Shown: one piece after another, positions 27,495-35,927 of the stretch
How the letters are laid out: the number at the start of each line of letters is the position of its first letter
Position numbering within the stretch: the first letter of the stretch is position 1
Assembly (NCBI GenBank): GCA_014323545.1
Contig: CP058647.1
Location: forward strand, 998,001 to 1,062,000
Direction: 5' to 3'
Origin: Hyphobacterium sp. CCMP332
GTDB taxonomy: Bacteria > Bacteroidota > Bacteroidia > Cytophagales > CCMP332
Length of the DNA stretch: 64,000 nucleotides
Position numbers and translations under genes: made by a program
The notes under the pieces: model-generated
What the model saw: only the letters and a program-made list of their open reading frames with translations
What the model was told of the DNA's origin: nothing
Databases searched by the model: none

Positions 27495-28588
27495 GAGGCT
27501 TCTTCTTTCAAAGCCTCTCCATCAAGTAGAAACGGAATGTGCGCCATCTTCATTAGCGCTACTTCCACATGCAATCTCTGGTTTTTGGCAGATTTAAAAT
27601 TTAGATCACATTGATTGCCCAGGTGAAGGGCTGTCATTAGAAATGAATAATCGGCCTTTTGACCTTGCGATTTATAGGTTTCAGCGAGCTTTTCGGTGAC
27701 ATCAAGCAAGGAAATGGTATTTTTATCTCGAGCCATTATCAGATTTCTAAAATGTTCGCTAAGGCCAAGGATAAAATTATGTTCATCAAATCCTTTTTTT
27801 AGGATTTCATCAAATGAAGTGAGGATTCCAGCAACATTCGAGCTTAAAATATCATCTGTAATCTTAAAATAATAGTCATAATCCAGAATATGTAAATTAG
27901 AAACCACATCCTGATAGGATATTTTGCTATCAGATGAATAGGTCACCATAAGATCAAACAATGAAAGTGCATCACGAAGTGCACCATCTGCTTTTTGAGC
28001 GATCAGATGCAATGCCTCTGCATCAGCGCTTACTTTCTCTTTATCAGCAATATTTTGAAGATGCCCGGAAATATCACTAACTCCAATTCTGTTGAAATCA
28101 AAAATCTGACATCTTGATAATATAGTTGGAAGTACTTTGTGCTTTTCAGTAGTAGCTAAAATAAATATGGCATAGGGCGGTGGTTCTTCAAGCGTTTTAA
28201 GAAATGCATTAAATGCCTGAGAGCTAAGCATGTGAACCTCATCAATGATGTAAACTTTGTATTTTCCAAATTGAGGTGGGTAGCGAACCTGATCGATTAA
28301 ATTCCGAATATCATCAACAGAATTATTGGAAGCGGCATCGAGTTCATAAATATTCAATGCTGTACTATTTCCCTCCCCTCCTTTTTCATCAAAGTCATTA
28401 ATTAATCTGGCGAGGATTCTTGCACAGGTAGTTTTACCCACACCTCTGGGTCCGCAAAACAATAGTGCCTGCGCTAAATGGTTGTGCTCAATCGCATTAT
28501 TTAGGGTTGTTGTTATGTGCTCCTGTCCGACAACTTCTTCGAAATTAACAGGTCGGTATTTACGAGCGGATACAACAAAATTTTCCAT
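27461..28588 (-). CDS. dnaX: DNA polymerase III gamma/tau subunit, ATPase and clamp-loader domains (gamma form)
   Basis: Core of the clamp loader. Residues 1-365 hold the AAA+ module: Walker A GPRGVGKTTCARIL, Walker B VYIIDEVHMLS, sensor 1 FILATTEKHKVLPTILSRCQIF and domain III. The zinc-binding cysteines found in E. coli DnaX between Walker A and DAAS are absent; the segment NDFDEKGGEGNSTALNIYEL replaces them. After SKKK (A10 run) the frame ends within eight codons at VLSLSQN, giving a gamma-like 375-residue product. The tau region continues in the -1 frame. Confidence 0.93.
   Translation of the reverse strand: MENFVVSARKYRPVNFEEVVGQEHITTTLNNAIEHNHLAQALLFCGPRGVGKTTCARILARLINDFDEKGGEGNSTALNIYELDAASNNSVDDIRNLIDQVRYPPQFGKYKVYIIDEVHMLSSQAFNAFLKTLEEPPPYAIFILATTEKHKVLPTILSRCQIFDFNRIGVSDISGHLQNIADKEKVSADAEALHLIAQKADGALRDALSLFDLMVTYSSDSKISYQDVVSNLHILDYDYYFKITDDILSSNVAGILTSFDEILKKGFDEHNFILGLSEHFRNLIMARDKNTISLLDVTEKLAETYKSQGQKADYSFLMTALHLGNQCDLNFKSAKNQRLHVEVALMKMAHIPFLLDGEALKEEASKKKVLSLSQN
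27485..27517 (-). promoter_or_regulatory. dnaX slippage site: A10 run with a hairpin just upstream
   Basis: On the coding strand a perfect 7-bp stem, GAGGCTT (27517-27511) with AAGCCTC (27501-27495) and a 9-base loop, directly precedes ten A residues (27494-27485) and a G. In the zero frame this reads TCA AAA AAA AAA GTC; a -1 slip gives AAA AGT CCT and enters the open tau frame. This fits the A-AAA-AAA slippery class known from E. coli and Thermus dnaX. Here the obvious stem is upstream rather than downstream. Confidence 0.7.
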
Positions 28589-28702
28589 GTTTCGAAAATA
28601 GTAAAAAGGACTAAGGTGCCTGAATAAATTATGAACATTTTTTCCACTTTTGCTGTATTAGTTTTGAATTGATTAAATCAGCTTAGGGAAAAACAAATTA
28701 CA

Positions 28703-28710
28703 TACCTTTG
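28703..28710 (+). promoter_or_regulatory. Candidate -7 element for ssrA
   Basis: TACCTTTG matches TAnnTTTG exactly, 20 bases before the mature tmRNA 5' end, which leaves a short leader to be removed by RNase P. No good TTTG at -33 is seen. The rest of the 28589-28729 gap shows nothing else. Confidence 0.5.
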
Positions 28711-28729
28711 CAAAGTTCTTTGATATTTT

Positions 28730-29131
28730 GGGGCCGACCGGTTTTGACAGGAAGGCAAAATGCAATGCTTGCATACCGGGTGAAGAGTGTACATCCGCAA
28801 TCAATATACTCGATTTTTACTTGGCGAATCTAATTACGCCATGGCCGCCTAATTCTGAATTGAATTCAGAATAGAGGCTTAATTGATTTTGGCAATAAAC
28901 CAGAATCAGGCCACATCTCACCTGCCTACGCCTTGCTGGCGGGATTTTGGGGTGTCGAAACGCAAGACTAGTGCTGACCCATGTTGCCAAGTCAGTGCGA
29001 AAATATCGCAACTAGCCATAAACTAGGAGGTTGTCATCCGGGTTTATGGTAAAACTAAATTGACAACTATGTATGTAGACGGCCTTGGATTTCCTTGTCT
29101 GGACGTGGGTTCGACTCCCACCGGCTCCACC
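28730..29131 (+). ncRNA. ssrA: Transfer-messenger RNA (tmRNA)
   Basis: Rescues stalled ribosomes by tagging the nascent chain. The 5' GGGGCCGACCGG and 3' end form the acceptor stem: GGGGCCG pairs with CGGCTCC at 29122-29128 with one G-U. The T-arm is GTGGGTTCGACTCCCAC. The tag reading frame at 28823-28849, ending in TAA at 28850, encodes GESNYAMAA, a typical Bacteroidota tag with a terminal AA degron. After the discriminator A (29129) the genome has CCT rather than CCA, so the CCA end appears to be added enzymatically. Confidence 0.97.
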
Positions 29132-29134
29132 TTC

Positions 29135-29202
29135 GCTTGCCATAGCCCTTTAGGGCGCTTTGCTTCGCTAAAGCTACGCGAAAGCAAAGAAGGCAAGCTT
29201 TT
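29135..29202 (+). terminator. Nested hairpin downstream of tmRNA
   Basis: Outer arms GCTTGCC (29135-29141) and GGCAAGC (29192-29198) followed by TTTT; inner arm CTTTGCTTCGC (29158-29168) pairs with GCGAAAGCAAAG with one bulged A; a small GCCCT/AGGGC hairpin (29145-29156) lies in the left half. It is likely the tmRNA terminator, more elaborate than usual. The remaining AT-rich 29203-29350 shows nothing I can name. Confidence 0.55.
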
Positions 29203-29350
29203 ATTTCAATATTCGACTTAATTCATTTCTAGTTCTACTAGCTCAAGCTTCGGTGCACTCAGTCCACTTAATTCTGAATACCATTTTCAATAATTAATTA
29301 GTCAACCACACAATTGTGTTAGTTGAATGCCAAATAATATAGGTTAAGAA

Positions 29351-30820
29351 TTAAACTGATTTAATTGGAATTTCGATAGTAAATCTGGAACCTTTCCCCA
29401 ATTCAGATTCTACTTTTATCTTACCCTTTAGCTTTTCCACCGAGTGTTTGACGATATACAATCCCAATCCTGATCCCGAACTAAAATTGGAAGCACGGTA
29501 AAACATTTTAAAAATATTCTGTAGTTCTTCTTTTGGAATTCCAATACCTTCGTCTTCGATGATAAATTGCAGTTTGTTATTTTTGACTGTACATTCAAAA
29601 TGACATATCCTTTCGCTTTTCTTGCTATACTTAAAGGCATTGGAAATCAAGTTTAACAGGATAATCCTCATCCGTATAGGATCGCCACTTATTTGTTTGT
29701 CAAGATTTATTTTCTTCTTTAAAATATTTTTTTCACCGAAGGATGTCATTTCAAGATCTTTTTCGATGGTTACTATTATATCTTCGATATCGACCTGCCT
29801 GACTCCTATGGGACTTCTGGTGTTTTGAAAATAATCCGTTATTTCCCTGATGGTTTCATCCAGTCTTACAATTGATTTTTCAATCAATTCCAGATAAGCC
29901 AATTTTGTTTCATTGTCAATATCGTGCCGTAACAGATTTACAATTCCCAAGGTTGATGACAATGGAGATCTTAAATTGTGTGAGGTGCTGTAAACAAAAT
30001 AATCCATTTCCTCATTGACCTGCTTTAATTGAGCGTTTTTTTCTGAAAGTGATATTTGATGACTTTTGATGTCAGTGTAATCCCTATTAATTCCTATAAT
30101 CTTTACAAGTCTTCCTTTTTCATCATTTATTGGCCTTGCACTTCCATTGATCCATCTCACTTCTCCGTCCGGTCTTTTTATGCGAAACTCGATATTAAAA
30201 ACTTCCTCTCCCTGAAATACTTTTCCCATGGCTTGCAAAGCCAATTCATAGTCTTCGGGAAATACAAGTGTGGTCCAAAAATTATAATCTATCTCAAATT
30301 GCTCCCTACTGATACCATAGATATCTAAAAGCACATCATTCCAAATTATTCTATTGGTTTCAGGATCCATCTCCCAAATCCCCAATTCAGCAGTGTCTAC
30401 TGCAAGATGTAAATCCTCATTTAAACGATTTAGCAATAATTCATTTTTTTTGCGATCTGTTATATCCTTGGATACTCCTGCTATGGCAATCACTTTGTTG
30501 TACTCATCAAACATTGGAGTCAGTAAGACATCCAGCCAGAGCACCTTCCCATCACTTCTTTCGAGTTTCCAGTCTAATCGCAGTTCTGAAATTTCACCTT
30601 CCTGTAAACGCTCAGCTATCTTCTCAATTTTAAAATCGGGATTTCTTTCCTCAACTCTTTTGCCTATCATTTCTTCACGTGGAATCGCAAAGATATTTTC
30701 TGCACCTTTATTCCAATACAATACCTCTCCGTTGAGGTCAATGATAATAATGCTGTCGTTCAGATTATCAATTAACTGAAAAAGCTGGTCAGAAATTGTT
30801 TGTTGCTTTTCAAAAGGCAT
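29351..30820 (-). CDS. PAS-domain sensor histidine kinase (soluble)
   Basis: Two PAS/PAC sensor units (about 10-125 and 130-255; PAC motifs VIAIAGVSKDITDRKKNE and VKIIGINRDYTDIKSH) are followed by a HisKA-type dimerisation helix with the phospho-accepting histidine in YSTSHNLRSPLSS and a HATPase_c domain with N box LNLISNAFKYSKKS, G1 DEGIGIP and G2 GSGLGLYIVKH. No membrane segment, so it senses a cytoplasmic cue. The HNLRSP variant in place of HELRTP is common in Bacteroidota PAS kinases. No response regulator is adjacent, so it is an orphan. Confidence 0.93.
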   Translation of the reverse strand: MPFEKQQTISDQLFQLIDNLNDSIIIIDLNGEVLYWNKGAENIFAIPREEMIGKRVEERNPDFKIEKIAERLQEGEISELRLDWKLERSDGKVLWLDVLLTPMFDEYNKVIAIAGVSKDITDRKKNELLLNRLNEDLHLAVDTAELGIWEMDPETNRIIWNDVLLDIYGISREQFEIDYNFWTTLVFPEDYELALQAMGKVFQGEEVFNIEFRIKRPDGEVRWINGSARPINDEKGRLVKIIGINRDYTDIKSHQISLSEKNAQLKQVNEEMDYFVYSTSHNLRSPLSSTLGIVNLLRHDIDNETKLAYLELIEKSIVRLDETIREITDYFQNTRSPIGVRQVDIEDIIVTIEKDLEMTSFGEKNILKKKINLDKQISGDPIRMRIILLNLISNAFKYSKKSERICHFECTVKNNKLQFIIEDEGIGIPKEELQNIFKMFYRASNFSSGSGLGLYIVKHSVEKLKGKIKVESELGKGSRFTIEIPIKSV

Positions 30821-31030
30821 GCAGCAGAAAAAATAATTATTGTTTGTTGTTATACAATTCAGTAATATCTGAATTTTCTATTTAAAAACCATAGGTTTTA
30901 ATTCATCTTTTCAAATTTTTTTAGTAAAAGGTAAATGAATTATTATGAAGGGAAAATTTATTTATTAGAAAATTGAGATGGAATCTGAACTTTTCATTCG
31001 AAATTGAAATTATTACCTACGATCGATTAT

Positions 31031-31957
31031 ATGCGTAAATCACTTTTACTCTTAAGTCTTGGCCTGATACTAACATCATTCACTTTTGCCGGAAGTTCAA
31101 AAAATGAAAATCCGGAAGATAATCTTGTGTTCTCACATGAAAATTACAAACTGGAAAATTTCAGTTTTATCTCAAAGAACTTTTCAATCGGGCTGGTCAA
31201 TTCATCTTTTCAAAAACAAAGTCTGGTAATTCTCTACAATAAAGAAAATCTGATCGTAGATTCCATTTTTACAGATTGGAAAGTTGAAAAAATCATACCG
31301 GAAGATGATTCCTCTTTTTATTTAGTAAGTGAAAATCAAACCATTAATTGTTTGATTCGAAACAACAACCTTTTTATAAATGGAATGTATGCCGGTAATA
31401 ACAGCAACATGGCATATGAAAAACTGGCCTATTATTCTCTGCCATTGAATAGGGGTGAATTTCAAATTGTAAAAAGTTCGCAGACTAAAAAAGAATTTGC
31501 TCTCCAGCTAACTAAGCAGGATAATTCATTGATTTATTACCCGTTTTCACAAAGAAAAAAACAAATTGATATAGACCTTTTTGCAACGCAAAATGACATT
31601 TACGTATATCTTCCAGATAAACAAAAATTAATTCAGGTCGATAAAGAAAAACGTCAGTTTGATGAAATCATTTTAAGCAAAGCCGGTGGCTCCTGGTTGT
31701 TCTATCACGACTATATCGAAAACCAATCGTATTTGTTAAATAAGTATAAATCAGAGCGAAAATTATATACATTGGACAGCAATAGTGAATTGGAATTTAT
31801 AAAAGATCTCGATTTTATCCCCGAAGCAATTTTTAATGGGTCGCTTCATAAAAAAACTGAAAAGGGTAAAAACTATTCTCATTATTTAATCCCACTCAAG
31901 GCCAAAGACAAAGAAAAAACTATACATTTGAAAGGTGTGACCATTAGTTCTGAATAG
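31031..31957 (+). CDS. Secreted protein of unknown function
   Basis: The ATG at 31031 gives a clean signal peptide, MRKSLLLLSLGLILTSFTFA, with likely cleavage before GSS; an in-frame TTG at 31004 would put nine extra residues before it and is less likely. The mature 290 residues are beta-rich and polar with no cysteine pairs or domain I recognise. Segments such as KLIQVDKEKRQFDEIILSKA recall beta-propeller blades, but this is weak. It is 9 bases upstream of the M61-like gene, so the two are probably cotranscribed and act in the same compartment. Confidence 0.7.
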   Translation: MRKSLLLLSLGLILTSFTFAGSSKNENPEDNLVFSHENYKLENFSFISKNFSIGLVNSSFQKQSLVILYNKENLIVDSIFTDWKVEKIIPEDDSSFYLVSENQTINCLIRNNNLFINGMYAGNNSNMAYEKLAYYSLPLNRGEFQIVKSSQTKKEFALQLTKQDNSLIYYPFSQRKKQIDIDLFATQNDIYVYLPDKQKLIQVDKEKRQFDEIILSKAGGSWLFYHDYIENQSYLLNKYKSERKLYTLDSNSELEFIKDLDFIPEAIFNGSLHKKTEKGKNYSHYLIPLKAKDKEKTIHLKGVTISSE

Positions 31958-31966
31958 AATCCTTAA

Positions 31967-33757
31967 ATGACACTTTTCAAGACAAATACAAAAGTATTAT
32001 TTGTCCTTTGCACAATATTATTGAGTTTATTCTTGATTGAAAGTGCGCATTCACAATTCGATGAACTAAAAGTTAACCTCAGCAATGCAAGGGGTTCGAA
32101 ATTCAAGGCCACTTACATTCCACCTGAGGGATTTCGCAATGACCCCATTCAATTCAGACGCTATTCCAGACTTTGCTATTTCCCACTTTTAAAACACTCC
32201 TTTATTTCAAAGCCAAAAGCCTACGATTCAAACAATCAAAGAATTAAGGTAAATAGCTCAGATGATAGGTTTATTCCTCAAGAAAAGGTTGCCTTTTGGG
32301 AATACTTTATTGATGCCTCTAAATTTCCTGAATATATTAATCTGCCATTGCGTAGTACAATTATTTCAGGTAAGAGCGCACTAATCTACCCGAGCCTCTT
32401 TTATCCCTTTCTTGATAAACCGGAGTTAAGTCATAGAATAGCCATTAAAGATGATATTTCTAAAGACAGTTCCACTATTGAGAGAATTGACTTTGAAGAG
32501 TACCTGGATATAGATGAGTTTATATACAGTACTTATGCCAAACAATTAACCATTAGTGACTCAATTGACTTTCACATAAATCTACTTGGTCGATTCAATA
32601 AATTAGATGAATTTGAAATTCAATCAATTATTGAACAAATAGTACTGGCTTTTAAAAAAACTACGGGAAAGAATTTACCGCAAAATTTTGAATTCAATAT
32701 TTCGGAAGCATCCCTTGATAGATCAAATAAACTTCCTGTTTCGGCGGTTTACAAAAATTCCATAACTGTAATGGTCGACAAGTCATTTGATGAATACCAG
32801 CAAAAAACCATAATTATAGAAAACAGCATGTGGCAATTATTCAGATGGTTGAGCCCCATACACAGTCATGATTCAAGCTGGGCCTATCTCGATCCTAAAA
32901 ATGGCAAGCACTCTATCCACCTTTGGTATTATGAAGCTGTAACCGAATACCTGTCCTTGATATGTCTGATTAAAAATAAATTGATTTCAGAGTCTTATTT
33001 CACCCAAACGATTCAAAAAAAAGTCAGCAGGAGTCTGAAAGAACCCAGTTACAGTTTGATTCAATTGGGGAAAGATTTTAGTTCACAATCAGGAAAAATT
33101 CAGATTAAGAATAATCTAAAGGCCTATGATGTTTTAAGTAATCGGGGAGTAATCGCAGCACTTATAATGGATATTGTATTATTGAATGAATCCAATGGAT
33201 ACAATGGCTTACTTCAGGAATATTTAAATATTCACAAAACATATGAGAGTGATGCTTTTCCAACGGATCGTTTTATAAGTCTAATTGCAAAAGGTCACAG
33301 CAAGGATTTTAAAATTGTATTGGAAAAATATGTATTGGGAATCGATCAGTTTCATTTAAAAAGTTATTTTGAGTTGATCGACTGGCAATTTTTTAGAAAA
33401 GGAGAAATTCATAAATCCTTTATGAAAAGAGGACATCTCACCTATTTCCCTGAAATTGAAAAATACGTTTGCACCTCAGCCGGAAAAAATAATGTAGGCC
33501 TTGAAAAGGGTGATATAATCTTATCCATTAATAATGACACACAGATAAGTACATTTGATTTAAATGAAATAATTCTACCGGCCAAAGGGGGTTTTAGAAA
33601 TGAAAACAGGGTGAAAATAGAAATTTTCAGAGATGGGAAGGAAATGGTTTTGAGAGGAAAAGCTGAATTCAAAGCAAAAGTTAAGAATGATATTATCATT
33701 CCTTTGTTTAATCCCAGCAGTGATGGCTATCAACTGCGAAAATCAATGATCCATTAA
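31967..33757 (+). CDS. M61-like secreted protein with PDZ domain, catalytic motif lost
   Basis: Signal peptide ending near AHSQ (29/30). The middle part follows the M61 glycyl aminopeptidase plan: a catalytic-like region, then HLWYYEAVTEYLSLI (equivalent to the LWxxEGFTxYY motif, Glu323) and YDVLSNRGVIAALIMDI (equivalent to the YxKG region). A PDZ domain follows at about 480-560 (VGLEKGDIILSINNDTQIS). At the place of HExxH the protein has NSMWQ (286-290), so both zinc histidines and the general base are missing. It is probably a non-enzymatic relative that binds peptides or proteins in the envelope. Confidence 0.72.
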   Translation: MTLFKTNTKVLFVLCTILLSLFLIESAHSQFDELKVNLSNARGSKFKATYIPPEGFRNDPIQFRRYSRLCYFPLLKHSFISKPKAYDSNNQRIKVNSSDDRFIPQEKVAFWEYFIDASKFPEYINLPLRSTIISGKSALIYPSLFYPFLDKPELSHRIAIKDDISKDSSTIERIDFEEYLDIDEFIYSTYAKQLTISDSIDFHINLLGRFNKLDEFEIQSIIEQIVLAFKKTTGKNLPQNFEFNISEASLDRSNKLPVSAVYKNSITVMVDKSFDEYQQKTIIIENSMWQLFRWLSPIHSHDSSWAYLDPKNGKHSIHLWYYEAVTEYLSLICLIKNKLISESYFTQTIQKKVSRSLKEPSYSLIQLGKDFSSQSGKIQIKNNLKAYDVLSNRGVIAALIMDIVLLNESNGYNGLLQEYLNIHKTYESDAFPTDRFISLIAKGHSKDFKIVLEKYVLGIDQFHLKSYFELIDWQFFRKGEIHKSFMKRGHLTYFPEIEKYVCTSAGKNNVGLEKGDIILSINNDTQISTFDLNEIILPAKGGFRNENRVKIEIFRDGKEMVLRGKAEFKAKVKNDIIIPLFNPSSDGYQLRKSMIH

Positions 33758-33799
33758 AAAAGCCCCTTATACGAACAATTTCGATAATAAGAGGCTTTT
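33758..33799. terminator. Bidirectional terminator between the M61-like gene and tsf
   Basis: Arms 33758-33770 and 33787-33799 pair over 13 positions with one mismatch (AAAAGCC-C-CTTAT with ATAAG-A-GGCTTTT). On the minus strand the stem is followed by a T6 run, so it should end the ribosomal-protein/tsf operon. Confidence 0.8.
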
Positions 33800-33816
33800 C
33801 ATTAAGCAAAAAATTA

Positions 33817-34647
33817 TTAACCGATTGAGACTCTTTTAAAATCGGTTACAGTTAAACCTTTCGAAACTGAATCAAGATATTTGGAAACAGACATGCTTCC
33901 ATCTTTCACAAAATCCTGGTTTAAAAGCGTATTTTCTTTGTAAAACTTATTGAGCTTACCCATGGCAATTTTTTCCAATAAGTTATCTGGTTTACCTTCG
34001 GCCTTGGCTTGTTCTTTACCGATTTCAATTTCTTTTTGAATAATTTCAGCATCAACACCGTCTTTATCCAAAGCAACCGGATTCATAGCAGCAATTTGCA
34101 TAGCTACATCCTTGGCAGCATCTTCAACAGATGCGCCATTTGTATTTTCCATAGCTACTAAAACACCGAGTTTGCTGCCCAGGTGAATATAGGGCACTAC
34201 CTTCTCTCCTTTTACATGTTCAAAGGCACTGATCTCTATTTTCTCACCGATTTTACCAATCATGTCAGTAATATGTTCATTGACTGATCTACCCCCAATG
34301 CTTAAAGCCATGATTTCTTCAACACTTGATGGCTTTTCAGAGGCGACCTTATTGATGATGTTTTCGCCGAGCTTTACGTACTCTTCATTTTTTGCGACAA
34401 AATCCGTTTCGCAGTTCAAGGCTATCATAAAACCTTCGCTTCCATCCGAACTGGTGCTGACAAAAACCGAACCTTCAGAAGATTCCTTATCGGCCCTTTT
34501 CGCTGCAACTTTTTGCCCTTTCTTTCTTAATATTTCTACTGCGGCATCAAAATCGCCATTTGATTCAACAAGTGCTTTCTTGCAGTCCATCATCCCTGCA
34601 CCTGTTGCTTTTCTTAATTCATTAACTTCTTTAGCGCTAACTGACAT
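33817..34647 (-). CDS. tsf: Elongation factor Ts
   Basis: Nucleotide exchange factor for EF-Tu. The 276-residue protein has the UBA-like N terminus VNELRKATGAGMMDCKKAL, the key TDFVAKNE motif that contacts EF-Tu, and two globular subdomains. It is the last gene of rplM-rpsI-rpsB-tsf, but a strong hairpin terminator lies between rpsB and tsf, so tsf level may be set separately. Confidence 0.97.
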   Translation of the reverse strand: MSVSAKEVNELRKATGAGMMDCKKALVESNGDFDAAVEILRKKGQKVAAKRADKESSEGSVFVSTSSDGSEGFMIALNCETDFVAKNEEYVKLGENIINKVASEKPSSVEEIMALSIGGRSVNEHITDMIGKIGEKIEISAFEHVKGEKVVPYIHLGSKLGVLVAMENTNGASVEDAAKDVAMQIAAMNPVALDKDGVDAEIIQKEIEIGKEQAKAEGKPDNLLEKIAMGKLNKFYKENTLLNQDFVKDGSMSVSKYLDSVSKGLTVTDFKRVSIG

Positions 34648-34671
34648 TTTTTAAATTTTTATGATTTAAAC

Positions 34672-34704
34672 AAAAAAACATTGAGTCGCGAAACCCAATG
34701 TTTT
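34672..34704 (-). terminator. Intrinsic terminator or attenuator between rpsB and tsf
   Basis: On the minus strand AAAACATTG (34704-34696), a 12-base loop and CAATGTTTT (34683-34675) form a perfect 9-bp stem continued by three more T (to 34672), giving a run of seven T from 34678. It lies 31 bases after the rpsB stop. Partial read-through would be needed for tsf unless tsf has its own promoter. Confidence 0.75.
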
Positions 34705-34735
34705 AATTTCTTATTATGAATTTTCAAGGGTTTGT

Positions 34736-35530
34736 TTAAGACTCTTTCGCTGTTGATTCTTTTTCTTCAACAACTTCTTCGCCTTTATCCTCTTTTATCT
34801 TCTGCTCTTCCTCTTCCTTGAGTTTTTGCTCCTCACGTTCTTTCTTTCTTTCATCCAAACCATCTTCAATTGCAGAAGCTATGTAAGAAATGATAAGATT
34901 GATAGATTTAAAAGCATCGTCATTGGCAGGAATTGGAAAATCAGCCACATCCGGATCCGAATTGGTATCGACCATTGCAAATACCGGGATGTTTAATTTC
35001 TGAGCTTCGGCTACGGCAATATGCTCTTTCTTAACATCAATTATAAAAAGTGCTGCCGGAAGTCTTGTGACATCTTCTATACCACCTAAAACTCTTTTAA
35101 GTTTTTCCTTCTCCCTGGTTTTCATCAATCGCTCTCTTTTCGCAAGATTTTCAAACGCTTCATCTTTCATGAGCTTTTCAATCGATTGCATTTTTTTAAG
35201 CGACTTTCTCACTGTTACAAAATTGGTAAGCATTCCGCCTAACCATCTTTCTGTAACGTATGGCATTTTAAGTCTTTTGGCTTCAGTTTCAACGACGTCC
35301 TGTGCCTGTTTTTTAGTAGCTACAAACATTACTTTCCTTCCGGATTTCACTACATTTTTTATGGCAAAGGCTGCAGCTTCCATGCTGGCCAGAGTTTTAT
35401 TTAGATCGATTAAATGAATCCCATTTCTCTCCATGAAAATGTACGGAGCCATTTTTGGATTCCATTTTCTTGTCAGGTGACCAAAGTGTACACCTGCATC
35501 TAAAAGTTCTTTATATGTTACTTCCTTCAT
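34736..35530 (-). CDS. rpsB: 30S ribosomal protein S2
   Basis: Component of the small subunit. It opens with the conserved YKELLDAGVHFGHLTRKWNPKM and has RKVMFVATKKQAQ, ERWLGGMLTNF and the ADFPIPANDDAFKS motif. The 264 residues include a lysine- and glutamate-rich C-terminal tail common in Bacteroidota. It follows rpsI by 7 bases. Confidence 0.98.
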   Translation of the reverse strand: MKEVTYKELLDAGVHFGHLTRKWNPKMAPYIFMERNGIHLIDLNKTLASMEAAAFAIKNVVKSGRKVMFVATKKQAQDVVETEAKRLKMPYVTERWLGGMLTNFVTVRKSLKKMQSIEKLMKDEAFENLAKRERLMKTREKEKLKRVLGGIEDVTRLPAALFIIDVKKEHIAVAEAQKLNIPVFAMVDTNSDPDVADFPIPANDDAFKSINLIISYIASAIEDGLDERKKEREEQKLKEEEEQKIKEDKGEEVVEEKESTAKES

Positions 35531-35537
35531 TTAAGAA

Positions 35538-35924
35538 TTAACGTTTACTGAATTGGAAACTTCTTCTTGCTTTTCTCTTACCGTATTTCTTTCTTTCAAC
35601 CATTCTTGGGTCTCTGGTAAGTAAGCCATCTTTCTTTAACAATGGTCTGTTTTCTTCATCAATTTCAACTAGTGCTTTAGAAATTGCGAGTCTTACGGCC
35701 TCAGCCTGACCATTAAATCCACCTCCTCTTACATTTACATGAAGGTCGTAATTCCCTTTGGTATTTGTAAGTTCAAATGGTTGGTTGATAATTAATTGAA
35801 GTACTTCTGTAGGAAAGTATTCTTTATAATCTTTGTTATTGACTTCAATTTTCCCCTTGCCTTCTTTCATGTAAATTCTGGCAATTGAGGTTTTTCTTCT
35901 TCCGAGTGAGTTTATTACGCTCAT
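35538..35924 (-). CDS. rpsI: 30S ribosomal protein S9
   Basis: Small-subunit protein whose C-terminal tail reaches the P-site tRNA. Motifs: [17 protein letters not shown] near the start, [22 protein letters not shown] in the middle, and [18 protein letters not shown] at the end with the invariant terminal Lys-Arg. 128 residues, normal. It is 3 bases after rplM. Confidence 0.98.
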   Translation of the reverse strand: MSVINSLGRRKTSIARIYMKEGKGKIEVNNKDYKEYFPTEVLQLIINQPFELTNTKGNYDLHVNVRGGGFNGQAEAVRLAISKALVEIDEENRPLLKKDGLLTRDPRMVERKKYGKRKARRSFQFSKR

Positions 35925-35927
35925 AGA

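Noticed and set aside
28817-29011. Open frame on the minus strand over ssrA
   Set aside because: It lies wholly inside the tmRNA gene and its translation has no protein-like pattern.
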